DNA of 64,000 nucleotides from Armatimonas rosea (GTDB lineage: Bacteria > Armatimonadota > Armatimonadia > Armatimonadales > Armatimonadaceae), in assembly GCF_014202505.1 (NCBI RefSeq), contig NZ_JACHGW010000002.1:1240001-1304000 (forward strand). The letters run 5' to 3'. This document shows positions 25,030 through 33,084 of this stretch, in pieces. Every line of letters starts with the position of its first letter. Positions within the stretch are counted from its first letter, which is position 1. Made by a program: the position numbers and the translations under genes. A model generated the notes under the pieces. It was not told where the DNA came from. It saw only the letters and a program-made list of their open reading frames with translations, and made no database searches.

Positions 25030-25404
25030 ATGTCGGATTCCAAGCAGATCGAGCCTCAAGTCAATGGGGGACTGATCCTGGCACTGAGTATTTTAGGGCT
25101 ACTCCTCTGTGGCCCACTGACCATCGTGAGCTGGCTCATGGCCAACGGAGCCCTACGCACCCTATGGAACTACCCTCACTCCGGCCAACGGGGGCTTGCA
25201 CAGGCGGGGCAGGTCATCAGCATTATCGGGATGATTCTCTGGGTTCTGATTATCGGGGCGAAGGTGATTGCCCTCAACGAGAGGGGGCAACGTGCCAATC
25301 GCTCGTACGGGGCCAATATCACGATTGATGGTCGCCCGGCGAATCCAAACTCCTTGCGGGATCGGATCCTGATCGATTCTGTCTCGGGTGGGAGGGGCCG
25401 ATGA
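25030..25404 (+). CDS. Small DUF4190-like membrane protein
   Basis: A 124-residue protein with two membrane segments (about 15-40 LILALSILGLLLCG and about 63-82 ISIIGMILWVLIIGAKV) linked by a short loop containing NGALRTL. This pattern is like DUF4190 proteins. The ATG at 25030 has AAGGAAGG upstream; an ATG at 25009 would add seven residues. Its stop overlaps the start of the M28 peptidase gene by four bases (ATGA). Confidence 0.7.
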   Translation: MSDSKQIEPQVNGGLILALSILGLLLCGPLTIVSWLMANGALRTLWNYPHSGQRGLAQAGQVISIIGMILWVLIIGAKVIALNERGQRANRSYGANITIDGRPANPNSLRDRILIDSVSGGRGR

Positions 25405-26630
25405 GGTTGCAGCTTAGTGCACGTGTCTCAAAAGCGCACTTAGAGCGAACCGTGCGCTCGCTGGCCGAGATACCGACGCGGCATACGCTCTCCGGGGCCA
25501 TGGGGGCGGATGCGGCGGCGGCGTGGCTGGAGCGGGAGCTGAGGGGCTACGGTGGGAACCTACAGGTGGCGCAGCAGCGCTGGGTGCAGGCGGCGGGGGG
25601 GCGCATGACGAAAGCCGTGGAGATTGGCAACGTCCTTGCAACCCTCCCCGGCACCGACTCCCCCGAGCGCGTGATTGTCGTCTCCGGCCACTACGACTCG
25701 CGCGTGACGGATGTGCTCGACGCGCGCTCGCCGGCACCGGGCGCCAACGACGATGCGTCGGGGGTCTCGGTCGTGCTGGAGTGTGCGCGGCTCATGGCGG
25801 GGATGCGCCCTCGCTGCACCGTGATCTTTGCGGCGGTGACCGGCGAGGAGCAGAGCCTGCTGGGCTCGGCGCAGCTGGCGAAGACCTTGAAGGAGCAGGG
25901 GAAGACCGTCGTGGCGATGGCGACCTACGATATCGTGGGGAACTCCGTGAGCCAGGAAGGCAAGCGCGACAACAAGCACATCCGGGTTTTCTCCACCTCT
26001 GACGAGCTAAATGAATTGCCCACTCAGGCCACGCGCCGTAAGGCGCTCGGCACCGACGGCGACTCGCCGGCGCGTACCCTCGCCCGTGCTATTGCGGACG
26101 CGGCGCGGCGGCAGGTGAAGGGAATCTCGGTCGCGCTCACCCTGCGCAACGACCGCTACGGGCGCGGCGGGGACCATAGCTCGTTTCTGGCCGCCGGCTT
26201 TCCCGCCGCCGTGCGCTTCACCGAGCCCGGGGAGGATTGGCGTCACCAGCACCAGGACCTGCGGACGGAGAACGGCGTGAAGCTTGGCGACCTCCCCGAG
26301 TTCGTGGACTTTGCCTACCTCAACCGAGTCACCCAAGTCGCCCTCGCCTGGCTCTCCGAGCTCGCGCTGGCACCGCCCGCCCCGGCGCGCGCCACGCTTA
26401 AGCAAGACCTCAGCAACGCCACGACGCTTACGTGGGCACCGGTCGAGGGCGCGGCGGGCTACGAGCTCCTCTGGCGTCGCACCACGGAGTTTGACTGGAG
26501 TGGGAGCAAGGCGATTGCTGGTGCCACAACGCAAGCCGCCCTGCCGCTCTCCAAGGACGACTACCTCTTCGCGGTGCGCGCAGTCGGTCCCAAGGGCGAG
26601 CGCGGTTTGCCAACCGTGGTGGGGCGCTAG
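25401..26630 (+). CDS. M28-family zinc peptidase with fibronectin-like tail
   Basis: A 409-residue protein. The M28 core is shown by VVSGHYDSR (His ligand), GANDDASG (bridging Asp), TGEEQSLLGS (catalytic and metal Glu) and a late His in QHQDL. After about residue 325 a fibronectin-III-like domain follows (TLTWAPVEGAAGYELLWRR). M28 enzymes are usually secreted aminopeptidases, yet no signal peptide can be seen at this start, which is fixed by the ATGA overlap with the membrane-protein gene upstream. Confidence 0.88.
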   Translation: MRLQLSARVSKAHLERTVRSLAEIPTRHTLSGAMGADAAAAWLERELRGYGGNLQVAQQRWVQAAGGRMTKAVEIGNVLATLPGTDSPERVIVVSGHYDSRVTDVLDARSPAPGANDDASGVSVVLECARLMAGMRPRCTVIFAAVTGEEQSLLGSAQLAKTLKEQGKTVVAMATYDIVGNSVSQEGKRDNKHIRVFSTSDELNELPTQATRRKALGTDGDSPARTLARAIADAARRQVKGISVALTLRNDRYGRGGDHSSFLAAGFPAAVRFTEPGEDWRHQHQDLRTENGVKLGDLPEFVDFAYLNRVTQVALAWLSELALAPPAPARATLKQDLSNATTLTWAPVEGAAGYELLWRRTTEFDWSGSKAIAGATTQAALPLSKDDYLFAVRAVGPKGERGLPTVVGR

Positions 26631-26633
26631 CGC

Positions 26634-27371
26634 TTACCCGCTCAGGAGGCCCGCATCGACCGTGAGGACCTGCCCCGTCATGCTGGAGTTGCGGGCGAGC
26701 ATCATAAAGGCATCCACCACATCGACCAAGTCGGTCGTTTTTTTGAGGAGCGCCTTCTGGCTGGTCGCGGCGAGCTGCTCGTCGGTGAAGCCCACGACCC
26801 AGCGGGTCAGGAGCAGGCCGGGGGCGACTGTATTGACCCGCACCTCGGGGGCCAGCGCGACCGCGAGGCACTTTGTCAGGTGGATCAGCGCGGCTTTGGA
26901 GGCAGCATAGGGAATGCTACTGCCCACCGGGGCGAGCCCGGCCACGGAGCTGGTGGAGAGGAACTGGCCACGGGTGGCGCGTAGGTGCGGCGCAGCGGCC
27001 TGCGCCAGGAAGAACGCCGCACGGGTATTGACCGCAAAGAGCTCGTCCCAGGCCGCTTCGTCGATTGCCTCAAGGTCGGAGAAGGCGGCAAAGCGCGTGG
27101 TTGCGGCGTTGTGGATCACCAGATCGAGCTGCCCAAAGGTGGCGACAGTCTCCTCCACAAGCACTCGGGCAGCGGCGGTCTGGGCGAGGTCGGCCTGGAA
27201 AGCGTGGGCGTCCGCGCCTTGCGCATGGAGCTCCGCGACGAGCGTCTCGGCGTCGGTCTGGGAGCGCGAGTAGGCAAGGGCGAGGCGCACGCCCTCACCG
27301 GCGAGGCGAAGCGCGAGCTCACGACCGAGGCCGGTCGCTCCGCCCGTCACCAGCGCGACTTTCCCCTGCAT
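26634..27371 (-). CDS. Short-chain dehydrogenase/reductase
   Basis: A 245-residue classical SDR with cofactor motif TGGATGLG (residues 9-16), the NAG-like HNAATT, catalytic Ser in TSSVAG and YAASK. The Arg near residue 37 after a beta strand favours NADPH. It resembles FabG and pteridine-reductase-like enzymes; substrate is unknown. It begins three bases after the ECF sigma gene ends, so sigma and SDR form one operon probably under TetR control. Confidence 0.88.
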   Translation of the reverse strand: MQGKVALVTGGATGLGRELALRLAGEGVRLALAYSRSQTDAETLVAELHAQGADAHAFQADLAQTAAARVLVEETVATFGQLDLVIHNAATTRFAAFSDLEAIDEAAWDELFAVNTRAAFFLAQAAAPHLRATRGQFLSTSSVAGLAPVGSSIPYAASKAALIHLTKCLAVALAPEVRVNTVAPGLLLTRWVVGFTDEQLAATSQKALLKKTTDLVDVVDAFMMLARNSSMTGQVLTVDAGLLSG

Positions 27372-27374
27372 GGG

Positions 27375-27953
27375 CTAGTTCAGCACCATGCGGTTGGTAA
27401 GAGACGGGAGGGTCTCGGGGTGCCAGGCGGTGAGGGAGCGGCGGACACGCTCGCGGCCACGGGAGAGGCGGGAGCGGACCGTGCCCACGGGGATGTGCAG
27501 GCTCTCGGCGATCTCCTGGTAGGCCATGCCCTGGATATCGGCCATCGCGACCACACGGCGGTACTCCTCCGGGAGGGTGCGGACCGCCTGAAGCAGGGCG
27601 GCGCCTTCGAGCTGGGACAGTACCTGGCGCTCCGGGGAGACATGCGGCGCGGTCGGCTGCTCGATCGAGCTACCATCGGCGTTCTCCAGCGGCACCTGGC
27701 GCGGCTCGCGGGACTTCTTGCGGTACATGTTGTAGAACAGGTTCCGCATGATCGTGTGGAGCCACGCGCGGGGGCTGCCATCGGAGCGGTAGGTATCGAA
27801 GCGGTCGAAGGCACGGAGCAGGGTCTCCTGCACCAGGTCTTCCGCATCGGAGGCGCTACGGGTCAGCGCCATCGCGGGGGCGTAGAGCGACGCCTCATGG
27901 GGGAGAATCACCTTTTCAAAAATCTCTGCTTGTGCGTTTTTCGTGTTTGGCAT
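27375..27953 (-). CDS. ECF-type RNA polymerase sigma factor
   Basis: A 192-residue sigma-70-family ECF factor. Region 2 includes SASDAEDLVQETLLRAFDRF and the -10-reading helix AWLHTIMRNLFYNMYR. Region 4 has the helix-turn-helix MAYQEIAESLHIPVGTVRSR. The ATG at 27953 has AGGAAA upstream; the longer frame overlaps the operator. No anti-sigma gene is adjacent; an SDR gene follows three bases on. Control may be transcriptional, through the 23-bp operator upstream, rather than by an anti-sigma partner. Confidence 0.92.
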   Translation of the reverse strand: MPNTKNAQAEIFEKVILPHEASLYAPAMALTRSASDAEDLVQETLLRAFDRFDTYRSDGSPRAWLHTIMRNLFYNMYRKKSREPRQVPLENADGSSIEQPTAPHVSPERQVLSQLEGAALLQAVRTLPEEYRRVVAMADIQGMAYQEIAESLHIPVGTVRSRLSRGRERVRRSLTAWHPETLPSLTNRMVLN

Positions 27954-27968
27954 TTTCGTGTTTCCTGA

Positions 27969-27991
27969 TGACTGGATACGTCTTTTGGTCA
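27969..27991. promoter_or_regulatory. Candidate TetR operator at the sigma promoter
   Basis: A 23-base site, TGACT-N14-GTCA, overlaps the -10 (TATCCA) and spacer of the sigma promoter. It matches a site at 28622-28644 before tetR at 17 of 23 positions. Confidence 0.6.
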
Positions 27992-28002
27992 GTGCGTTCC
28001 AA
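27973..28002 (-). promoter_or_regulatory. Promoter of the ECF sigma-SDR operon
   Basis: TTGGAA (28002-27997), 18-base spacer, TATCCA (27978-27973) on the minus strand. The operator-like site covers the -10. Confidence 0.5.
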
Positions 28003-28008
28003 AAAAAT

Positions 28009-28620
28009 CTAGCGTCGCCGAATCCCATGTAGGAGGAAGTCCAGCATCGCGTTTGCCTGGGTCTCCAGCCCCCGGCGGCACGACGGACTGGCGTGACAGG
28101 GGTTCAGGTAGGGCGGGAAGAAGGGGACCATGGCGAGCAGGAAGAGCGACGCGGCCTCGGTGGGCGTGCCGGGCAGGTCGAAGTCCCCCTCGGTGAGCAC
28201 CTGGGTGAGGAGCTCCAGCTGCGCCTTGCGCTCGGGCTGGCCACACTCCATCAGGCGCGGCGAGAGCAGCTCATTGACCAGCTCCGTCCCGTGCACCGTC
28301 ACCTGCGCGACATCGTGCACCGAGAGCACCGCAGCCAGCAGCATCCGCCGGAGCTTCTCCTCGGGCGAGGCCAGCGACTCGGTGATGGCGCGCATCTGGT
28401 CGGTGACATTGCGCTTGACCTCGCGGGCCAGGGTCAGCAGGAGCTCCTCTTTATTGTCAAAGTAGAGGTAGACCGTCCCCTTACCAATCCCCGCATCCGC
28501 CGCGATCTCGTCGATCGTGGTCTTCTTAAAGCCGTAGTGCAGAAAACGCTTGCGTGCTACCTCAAGGATGGCCCGCCGCGTCTCCTCGCCCCCTCCACAG
28601 TTGTTCTCTTTGATTGCCAT
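28009..28620 (-). CDS. TetR-family transcriptional repressor
   Basis: A 203-residue TetR regulator. The N-terminal helix-turn-helix is IDEIAADAGIGKGTVYLYF (residues about 37-55). It is preceded by the first helix (ILEVARKRFLHYGFKKTT) and followed by the NKEELL block. The C-terminal ligand domain is specific to this protein; ligand unknown. It lies 55 bases upstream of the ECF sigma gene, same strand. Matching 23-bp sites sit at its own transcription start and at the sigma promoter. Confidence 0.93.
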   Translation of the reverse strand: MAIKENNCGGGEETRRAILEVARKRFLHYGFKKTTIDEIAADAGIGKGTVYLYFDNKEELLLTLAREVKRNVTDQMRAITESLASPEEKLRRMLLAAVLSVHDVAQVTVHGTELVNELLSPRLMECGQPERKAQLELLTQVLTEGDFDLPGTPTEAASLFLLAMVPFFPPYLNPCHASPSCRRGLETQANAMLDFLLHGIRRR

Positions 28621-28621
28621 G

Positions 28622-28644
28622 TGACTAAAATCGTATTCTGGTCA
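28622..28644. promoter_or_regulatory. Candidate TetR operator at its own promoter
   Basis: TGACT-N14-GTCA, 23 bases, overlaps the predicted tetR transcription start (about 28640). It shares TGACT, the central CGT, and GGTCA with the site at 27969-27991. Confidence 0.6.
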
Positions 28645-28646
28645 TG

Positions 28647-28676
28647 AGTGTACCACCCCCTCTCTCGGTTTGTCAA
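28647..28676 (-). promoter_or_regulatory. Sigma-70 promoter of tetR
   Basis: TTGACA (28676-28671), 18-base spacer, TACACT (28652-28647) on the minus strand; near consensus. The leader would be about 20 bases. Confidence 0.7.
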
Positions 28677-28751
28677 GAGTATATGCGATAAAATTTTCGT
28701 GTTTTTTATGTCGTTGTCCCGCGAAGGGGCGTCGAGGGCGTACAGAAAGGC

Positions 28752-29279
28752 GTGACTGCATTGACGGAACCCGCTTCGAGCGGCTATACTCCCACCGACT
28801 TGGGAGAGGCTGTTGTGGAGATAAATGAGGGGGAGGAGGTGATCCTTGCCTGGCGCATCCACCGACTGCGGGACGAGCCGCAGAAGATCGGGCTGGTGGC
28901 GCTGGGCTATGGGATCGCCTTTGCGTTCTGGTGGCTGGCCTTTCCCTACCCCCTGGGGCTCTTCCTCCCCGTGGTTGCCCTTACCGGCGCGATGTCGGAG
29001 TACCTTCTGCCCGTGGACTACAAGCTCACCAACCAGAAGGCCTACTGCTCCTGCGGCCCCGCGATTAAGCTGGAACTGGCCTGGAGCGATATCCGCCGCG
29101 CCACGGTGGGCAAGGACGGTATCTACCTCTCTACCTTAAAGATTCCCTCCCGCCTCGACTCCTTCCGCGGGATTCGCCTGCGCTTCTCCAAAGACAACGA
29201 GAACGAGGCACTCCTGCGCGAGACCGTCAAGCGCTTGCTGCCGCGCGACGAGCCTAAAGATAAAGAGGAGACGCCATGA
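28752..29279 (+). CDS. Membrane operon gene 1: two-segment protein with PH-like domain
   Basis: A 175-residue protein starting at GTG 28752 (GAAAGG upstream). After an N-terminal acidic stretch come two membrane segments (about 51-85, with the pair FWWLAFPYPLGLF). A soluble C-terminus follows whose pattern (VDYKLTNQKAYCSC, then LELAWSDIRRATVG) resembles bacterial PH domains. It is the first of six genes packed without gaps to 32937. No function is known to me. Confidence 0.72.
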   Translation: MTALTEPASSGYTPTDLGEAVVEINEGEEVILAWRIHRLRDEPQKIGLVALGYGIAFAFWWLAFPYPLGLFLPVVALTGAMSEYLLPVDYKLTNQKAYCSCGPAIKLELAWSDIRRATVGKDGIYLSTLKIPSRLDSFRGIRLRFSKDNENEALLRETVKRLLPRDEPKDKEETP

Positions 29280-29560
29280 GCCTGGCGCAGTGGAACGAGC
29301 CCCTGCCGGAGGCGGAGCGCGAGGAGCTCTTAGAGAAGGTGGCCACGCAGGTGGCACGACGAGGGCTGAGTGTGCCCGCTATTATCGCCCTGGAGATGCA
29401 CCGGCCCATGGCCTTTGTGCTCTCCCAGGGAATGATCGCACTCACCCCACTCTTTGGCCCGCTGGTCGGGCTAAACCGGATGCAGACCTTGGGACGCTTG
29501 CTGGCAGAGCCCGGCGGTGTCGAGGCACTCATCCGTCGCATTGAGGATAAAACCATATGA
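29276..29560 (+). CDS. Membrane operon gene 2: small protein
   Basis: A 94-residue protein, mostly helical, with an acidic N-terminus and one hydrophobic stretch (AFVLSQGMIALTPLFGPLVG). It overlaps both neighbours by four bases (ATGA at each end), so translation is coupled on both sides. Not recognised; probably a membrane-associated accessory subunit. Confidence 0.7.
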   Translation: MSLAQWNEPLPEAEREELLEKVATQVARRGLSVPAIIALEMHRPMAFVLSQGMIALTPLFGPLVGLNRMQTLGRLLAEPGGVEALIRRIEDKTI

Positions 29561-30378
29561 ACCACGCAACTGGGCCTGCTTTTATCCTGCTGCTGGCAAT
29601 GTCGGTTGTCATTGTCATGACCGTCGTCTCGGCGCAGCGGGGAAAACAGTACTTTATTCGGCGTATTCCCGGACTCTCGGCTATCGATGAAGCCGTGGGG
29701 CGCGCCGTGGAGATGGGACGAGGGATCCTGCTCTCCACCGGCCTCTCCGATGGGATCGATATCATCACGCTCCAGGCACTGGCCATCTGCGCCAATGTCG
29801 CGGCCTCGGCGGCGCGCTACGGCACGCGAGTCCAGATGCCGGTCTACAACTCCGCCATGCTGCCAATCGCCGAGGACACGATCTCCAATGCCTACAACCA
29901 GGCCGGCCGCGGCGATGCGTACTCCCCCGACGATGTGCGCTATCTCTCCAACCAGCAGTTCGCCTACGCGGCGGGTGTGGCCGGGATGATCCAGCGCGAG
30001 AAGTTCGCCGCGACCTTCCTCTTTGGGACGTTCTTCGCCGAGTCGCTGATCATGGCAGAGAACGCCAACATGGTCGGAGCGATCCAGGTGGCCGGGACGC
30101 CATCGACCACGCAGGTGCCCTTCTTTATCGCCGCCTGTGACTATGTCATTATCGGAGACGAGTACTACGCCGCGACTGCCTATCTCACGCGCCAGCCGAC
30201 CCTGCTAGGCTCGATGGTGGGCCAAGACCGGGTGAAGATTGGGATCCTGGCGATGGTGGTGGTGGGCGCACTCTGCACGAGCTTTGTCAAGCCCCTCCAG
30301 CACCTCTTTGGTAACCTGCTCTCCGATCAAAATGTCCCCATTGGGAAGCTCTTGGACGCTCCCGAGGAAGGAGGCTAG
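29557..30378 (+). CDS. Membrane operon gene 3: DUF6754-like membrane protein
   Basis: A 273-residue protein with an N-terminal anchor (FILLLAMSVVIVMTVVSA). A conserved cytoplasmic or interfacial core follows, marked by IDEAVGRAVEMGRGILLSTG and EDTISNAYNQAGRGDAYSP. Further hydrophobic segments lie near 140-165 and 225-245. I recognise the core as DUF6754-like from memory; no biochemical role is established. It is probably the signature subunit of the operon. Confidence 0.72.
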   Translation: MNHATGPAFILLLAMSVVIVMTVVSAQRGKQYFIRRIPGLSAIDEAVGRAVEMGRGILLSTGLSDGIDIITLQALAICANVAASAARYGTRVQMPVYNSAMLPIAEDTISNAYNQAGRGDAYSPDDVRYLSNQQFAYAAGVAGMIQREKFAATFLFGTFFAESLIMAENANMVGAIQVAGTPSTTQVPFFIAACDYVIIGDEYYAATAYLTRQPTLLGSMVGQDRVKIGILAMVVVGALCTSFVKPLQHLFGNLLSDQNVPIGKLLDAPEEGG

Positions 30379-30380
30379 CT

Positions 30381-31361
30381 ATGGGAATGCTCTTTTTAGG
30401 ACTGCTACTGGGGCTGGTAGCGCTCTTTATTCTCACCCTCGTGCCCAACCGGCTCCGCAAGCCCCTGATCGCAGCGGTCACCCTGCTCTCGGGCTGTTTC
30501 TACGCGGTGGAGTTCTTCCTGCCCACCGGCGCGGTCGTGGCCAACAACAAGCAAAAGGCCGAGCTCATCAAGAAGTTTGGCGAGCAGCCCTCCACCCCCG
30601 TGGCCGAGAGCGAGATCACGGTCAAGCTGGAGCCCGATGCCCTCAAGAAGCTTCAGGAGCTCCCGCCCTCCGATGCACGCCTCGTGCTCAAGCAGCTCCC
30701 CACTGATGCGCCCAAGCCGCTCACCGCAGACGATGTCGAGAAGCTGACGGCACAGGAGAACTTCCTGACCCCGCGGCTGCAGACCGCCTCGGATGTCTCC
30801 AATGTGCTACAGGCCTTCGCGATCGGGCTGGGGATCTGGTCCCTGGTCTCGGTGCACCTGCGCAATATCGCGATGAAGCGCTCCGGCTGGGGCAACTCCG
30901 CGACCCTGATCGCAGCGATTGTCCTCATGGCACTGGCCCATATCGGCAAGGAGTATGTCAAAGAGGGGCCCTTCAAGACCCTCGATGACCTGCTCTACAA
31001 CGGGCTGATGAAGAACCTGGACGCCACCATGTTCTCCATTATCGCCTTCTACATTGTCTCCGCTGCCTACCGCGCCTTCCGTATCCGCTCCCTGGAGGCG
31101 ACCATTCTCCTCGTGGCGGCGGCGCTGGTGATGCTGGGCAATGTCCCGATTGGCCAGGCGCTCACCAACTGGATCCCCAACGACAAGCTTAGTGTCCTAA
31201 CCAACCTGCGCCTGGAGAATATCGGGCAGTGGATCCTCAAGAAGGCAAGCTCGCCCGCAACCCAGGCGATCGACTTTGGGCTGGGCGTCGGAGCGCTGGC
31301 CACCTCGCTGCGGCTCTGGCTCTCGCTGGAGCGTGGCTCGTACTTTGAGGAGGAGCTCTAA
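30381..31361 (+). CDS. Membrane operon gene 4: polytopic membrane protein
   Basis: A 326-residue protein. Two N-terminal segments are followed by an extracytoplasmic or cytoplasmic charged domain (about 55-130; helical, rich in Lys, Glu and Pro). Four or five further segments sit at about 135-290. Not recognised. It starts two bases after gene 3 and ends one base before gene 5. Confidence 0.7.
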   Translation: MGMLFLGLLLGLVALFILTLVPNRLRKPLIAAVTLLSGCFYAVEFFLPTGAVVANNKQKAELIKKFGEQPSTPVAESEITVKLEPDALKKLQELPPSDARLVLKQLPTDAPKPLTADDVEKLTAQENFLTPRLQTASDVSNVLQAFAIGLGIWSLVSVHLRNIAMKRSGWGNSATLIAAIVLMALAHIGKEYVKEGPFKTLDDLLYNGLMKNLDATMFSIIAFYIVSAAYRAFRIRSLEATILLVAAALVMLGNVPIGQALTNWIPNDKLSVLTNLRLENIGQWILKKASSPATQAIDFGLGVGALATSLRLWLSLERGSYFEEEL

Positions 31362-31362
31362 G

Positions 31363-32256
31363 ATGAAACTGCTTAGTGACCTGCTGAAGAAGCTCAGTAA
31401 CCTGGACCGCCGCTACCTCTACCTGATGCTGGCGATTGTTATCGCGATCCCACTCCTGGTGCCCGTGGTCTCCAAGCCGCTCCCCAAGCCCGCGATCACG
31501 AGCTTCACCAAGAGCTACTACGACGCAATCGAGGGAGTCGCCAACGATCCGGCGGCCAAGAACAAGATCGCCATTGTCGCCTGCAACTTCGCCGCAGGGA
31601 CCCTGGCGGAGAACCTCTCCCAGTGCGAGGCGACCGTCCGCCACCTGATGATGCGCAAGGTCAAGTTCGCTATCTTTGGCTTCAGCGACCCGCAGGGCCG
31701 CGAGCTTGGCCAGCAAGTGGTTGATAAGCTCGCCAAGGAGTACGACTACCAGTACGGCCGTGACTATGTCAACTGGGGCTACCGGCCCGCAGGTGCCTCC
31801 GTGGCCCTGATCAAGTCCGCAGTCAACGACCTGCCAGGTGCCCTGGGCAAGGACACGCGTGGGACCAATGTCGCCGATGTCCCCTGCATGGCGGGGATCA
31901 AGGGGGTCAACGATGTCTCGCTGATCGTCGAGATCGCCTCCGCCTCGACCTACGGGGTCTGGATTCAGTTCTACCAGCGCGCGGGCAAGCAGCCCATTCC
32001 CACCCTCTACTGCCCGACCTCGGTCATGGCAACCGAGGCGATCCCAAAGCTGGACTCCGGCCAGCTCCAAGGAATGCTCGTGGGGCTCAAGGGCGCGAGC
32101 GAGTACGAGCTCCTGCTCAAGGCCGAGGGGTTTGCGTCGTCGGCATCGGCATCGCTCTCCCTCTCGCACCTGCTGATCCTGGTGCTGATCGTGCTGGGAA
32201 ACCTGGGAATGTTTATGGAGCGCAAGCAGCGCGCACTGGCTGAGGGAGGACGCTAA
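31363..32256 (+). CDS. Membrane operon gene 5: anchored extracytoplasmic domain
   Basis: The ATG at 31363 gives 297 residues. One membrane segment near 20-38 and a second near the C-terminus (LILVLIVLGNLGMFME) enclose a domain of about 210 residues. That domain has alternating strands and helices (IAIVACNFAAG, FAIFGFSDPQG, VPCMAGIKGVNDVSLIVEI) suggestive of a Rossmann-like sensor or binding fold. Function unknown. Confidence 0.7.
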   Translation: MKLLSDLLKKLSNLDRRYLYLMLAIVIAIPLLVPVVSKPLPKPAITSFTKSYYDAIEGVANDPAAKNKIAIVACNFAAGTLAENLSQCEATVRHLMMRKVKFAIFGFSDPQGRELGQQVVDKLAKEYDYQYGRDYVNWGYRPAGASVALIKSAVNDLPGALGKDTRGTNVADVPCMAGIKGVNDVSLIVEIASASTYGVWIQFYQRAGKQPIPTLYCPTSVMATEAIPKLDSGQLQGMLVGLKGASEYELLLKAEGFASSASASLSLSHLLILVLIVLGNLGMFMERKQRALAEGGR

Positions 32257-32259
32257 ACC

Positions 32260-32937
32260 ATGAGTGATGGAATGCTCAAGTCGATTGTGGTGCTTCTGGG
32301 AGTGCTCACCACTCTGGGAATCTACTCAATCCTCTACAAAGAGAATAAGGTCTTCCGCTTCTTCGAGCACCTCTACCTGGGGCTGGCGGGCGGCTACGCG
32401 ATCGCGGCCAACTGGAACGATGTGCTCAAGCCCACTTGGTGGGAGCCGATGACCACCGATCCAGGCAAGAACTGGTGGATGGCGGCGCTCCTGCCCGCCG
32501 GTGCCCTGTTCTACTTTATCTACTCCAAGAAGAACGGCTGGATGGCACGCCTGATCTTTGGGCTCTTTATCGGCTTCGCCGCCGGGCAGTCGTTCCAGAG
32601 CTTCGCGGGGGACTACTTCCCGCAGTTCAAGAATGTCGCCACCAAGCCGCTCTGGGTGGAGGCCGACAAGATCAAGCCCGACTATCCGGTCGGGGCCTAC
32701 GCCACCGTGCTCAACAACTGGCTCGCACTGGCGATCCTAGGAGCCGTGATGGTCTACTTCTTCTTCTCGTTTGAGCAGAAGAACAAGACGGTCAATAAAG
32801 TCTCCAAGTTCGGGCGCTACGCCATGATGGTCGCCTTTGGCGCGATGTTTGGCAACACGATCATGGCCCGTATGGCGCTGCTGATCGGGCGCATCTACTT
32901 CCTGATCCACGCCCCCGAGTCCATGAGCGGGCACTAG
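32260..32937 (+). CDS. Membrane operon gene 6: polytopic membrane protein
   Basis: A 225-residue protein with about six hydrophobic segments (MLKSIVVLLGVLTTLGIYSI at the start; WLALAILGAVMVYFFFSF near 150). It starts three bases after gene 5 and is the last gene before the operon terminator. Not recognised. Confidence 0.7.
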   Translation: MSDGMLKSIVVLLGVLTTLGIYSILYKENKVFRFFEHLYLGLAGGYAIAANWNDVLKPTWWEPMTTDPGKNWWMAALLPAGALFYFIYSKKNGWMARLIFGLFIGFAAGQSFQSFAGDYFPQFKNVATKPLWVEADKIKPDYPVGAYATVLNNWLALAILGAVMVYFFFSFEQKNKTVNKVSKFGRYAMMVAFGAMFGNTIMARMALLIGRIYFLIHAPESMSGH

Positions 32938-32951
32938 CAGCCGGGGATTGT

Positions 32952-32972
32952 CCGGGGATTGAAAATCCCCGG
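32952..32972. repeat. Small GC-rich hairpin before the operon terminator
   Basis: CCGGGGATT-gaa-AATCCCCGG, a perfect 9-bp stem with a three-base loop, 15 bases after the operon's last stop. Confidence 0.6.
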
Positions 32973-32983
32973 CAGAAGAGAGG

Positions 32984-33041
32984 GAGCGTCCCGGGGACGC
33001 GCGGAGCCTATGGGGTTCTGCGTCCCCGGGACGCTCTTTTT
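32984..33041 (+). terminator. Intrinsic terminator of the six-gene membrane operon
   Basis: A perfect 17-bp stem (GAGCGTCCCGGGGACGC 32984-33000 with its complement at 33020-33036), a 19-base loop and TTTTT. The stem bears the same GCGTCC/GGACGC module as repeat family A. Confidence 0.88.
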
Positions 33042-33045
33042 CCTG

Positions 33046-33069
33046 AGGCGGGGATTTCCAATCCCCGCC
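33046..33069. repeat. Repeat family A module, copy 2
   Basis: GGCGGGGATT-tcc-AATCCCCGCC, a perfect 10-bp hairpin; the same module as at 52-73 and 34618-34641. It ends four bases before the TAAACT promoter of the glycosidase. Confidence 0.8.
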
Positions 33070-33072
33070 GGG

Positions 33073-33078
33073 TAAACT
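33073..33078 (+). promoter_or_regulatory. Leaderless -10 box TAAACT
   Basis: TAAACT, exactly six bases, then GTG at 33085. Confidence 0.55.
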
Positions 33079-33084
33079 CAACCC

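Noticed and set aside
28630-28635. TACGAT as a leaderless -10 for tetR
   Set aside because: A much better promoter, TTGACA-N18-TACACT, lies just upstream and places the start inside the operator.
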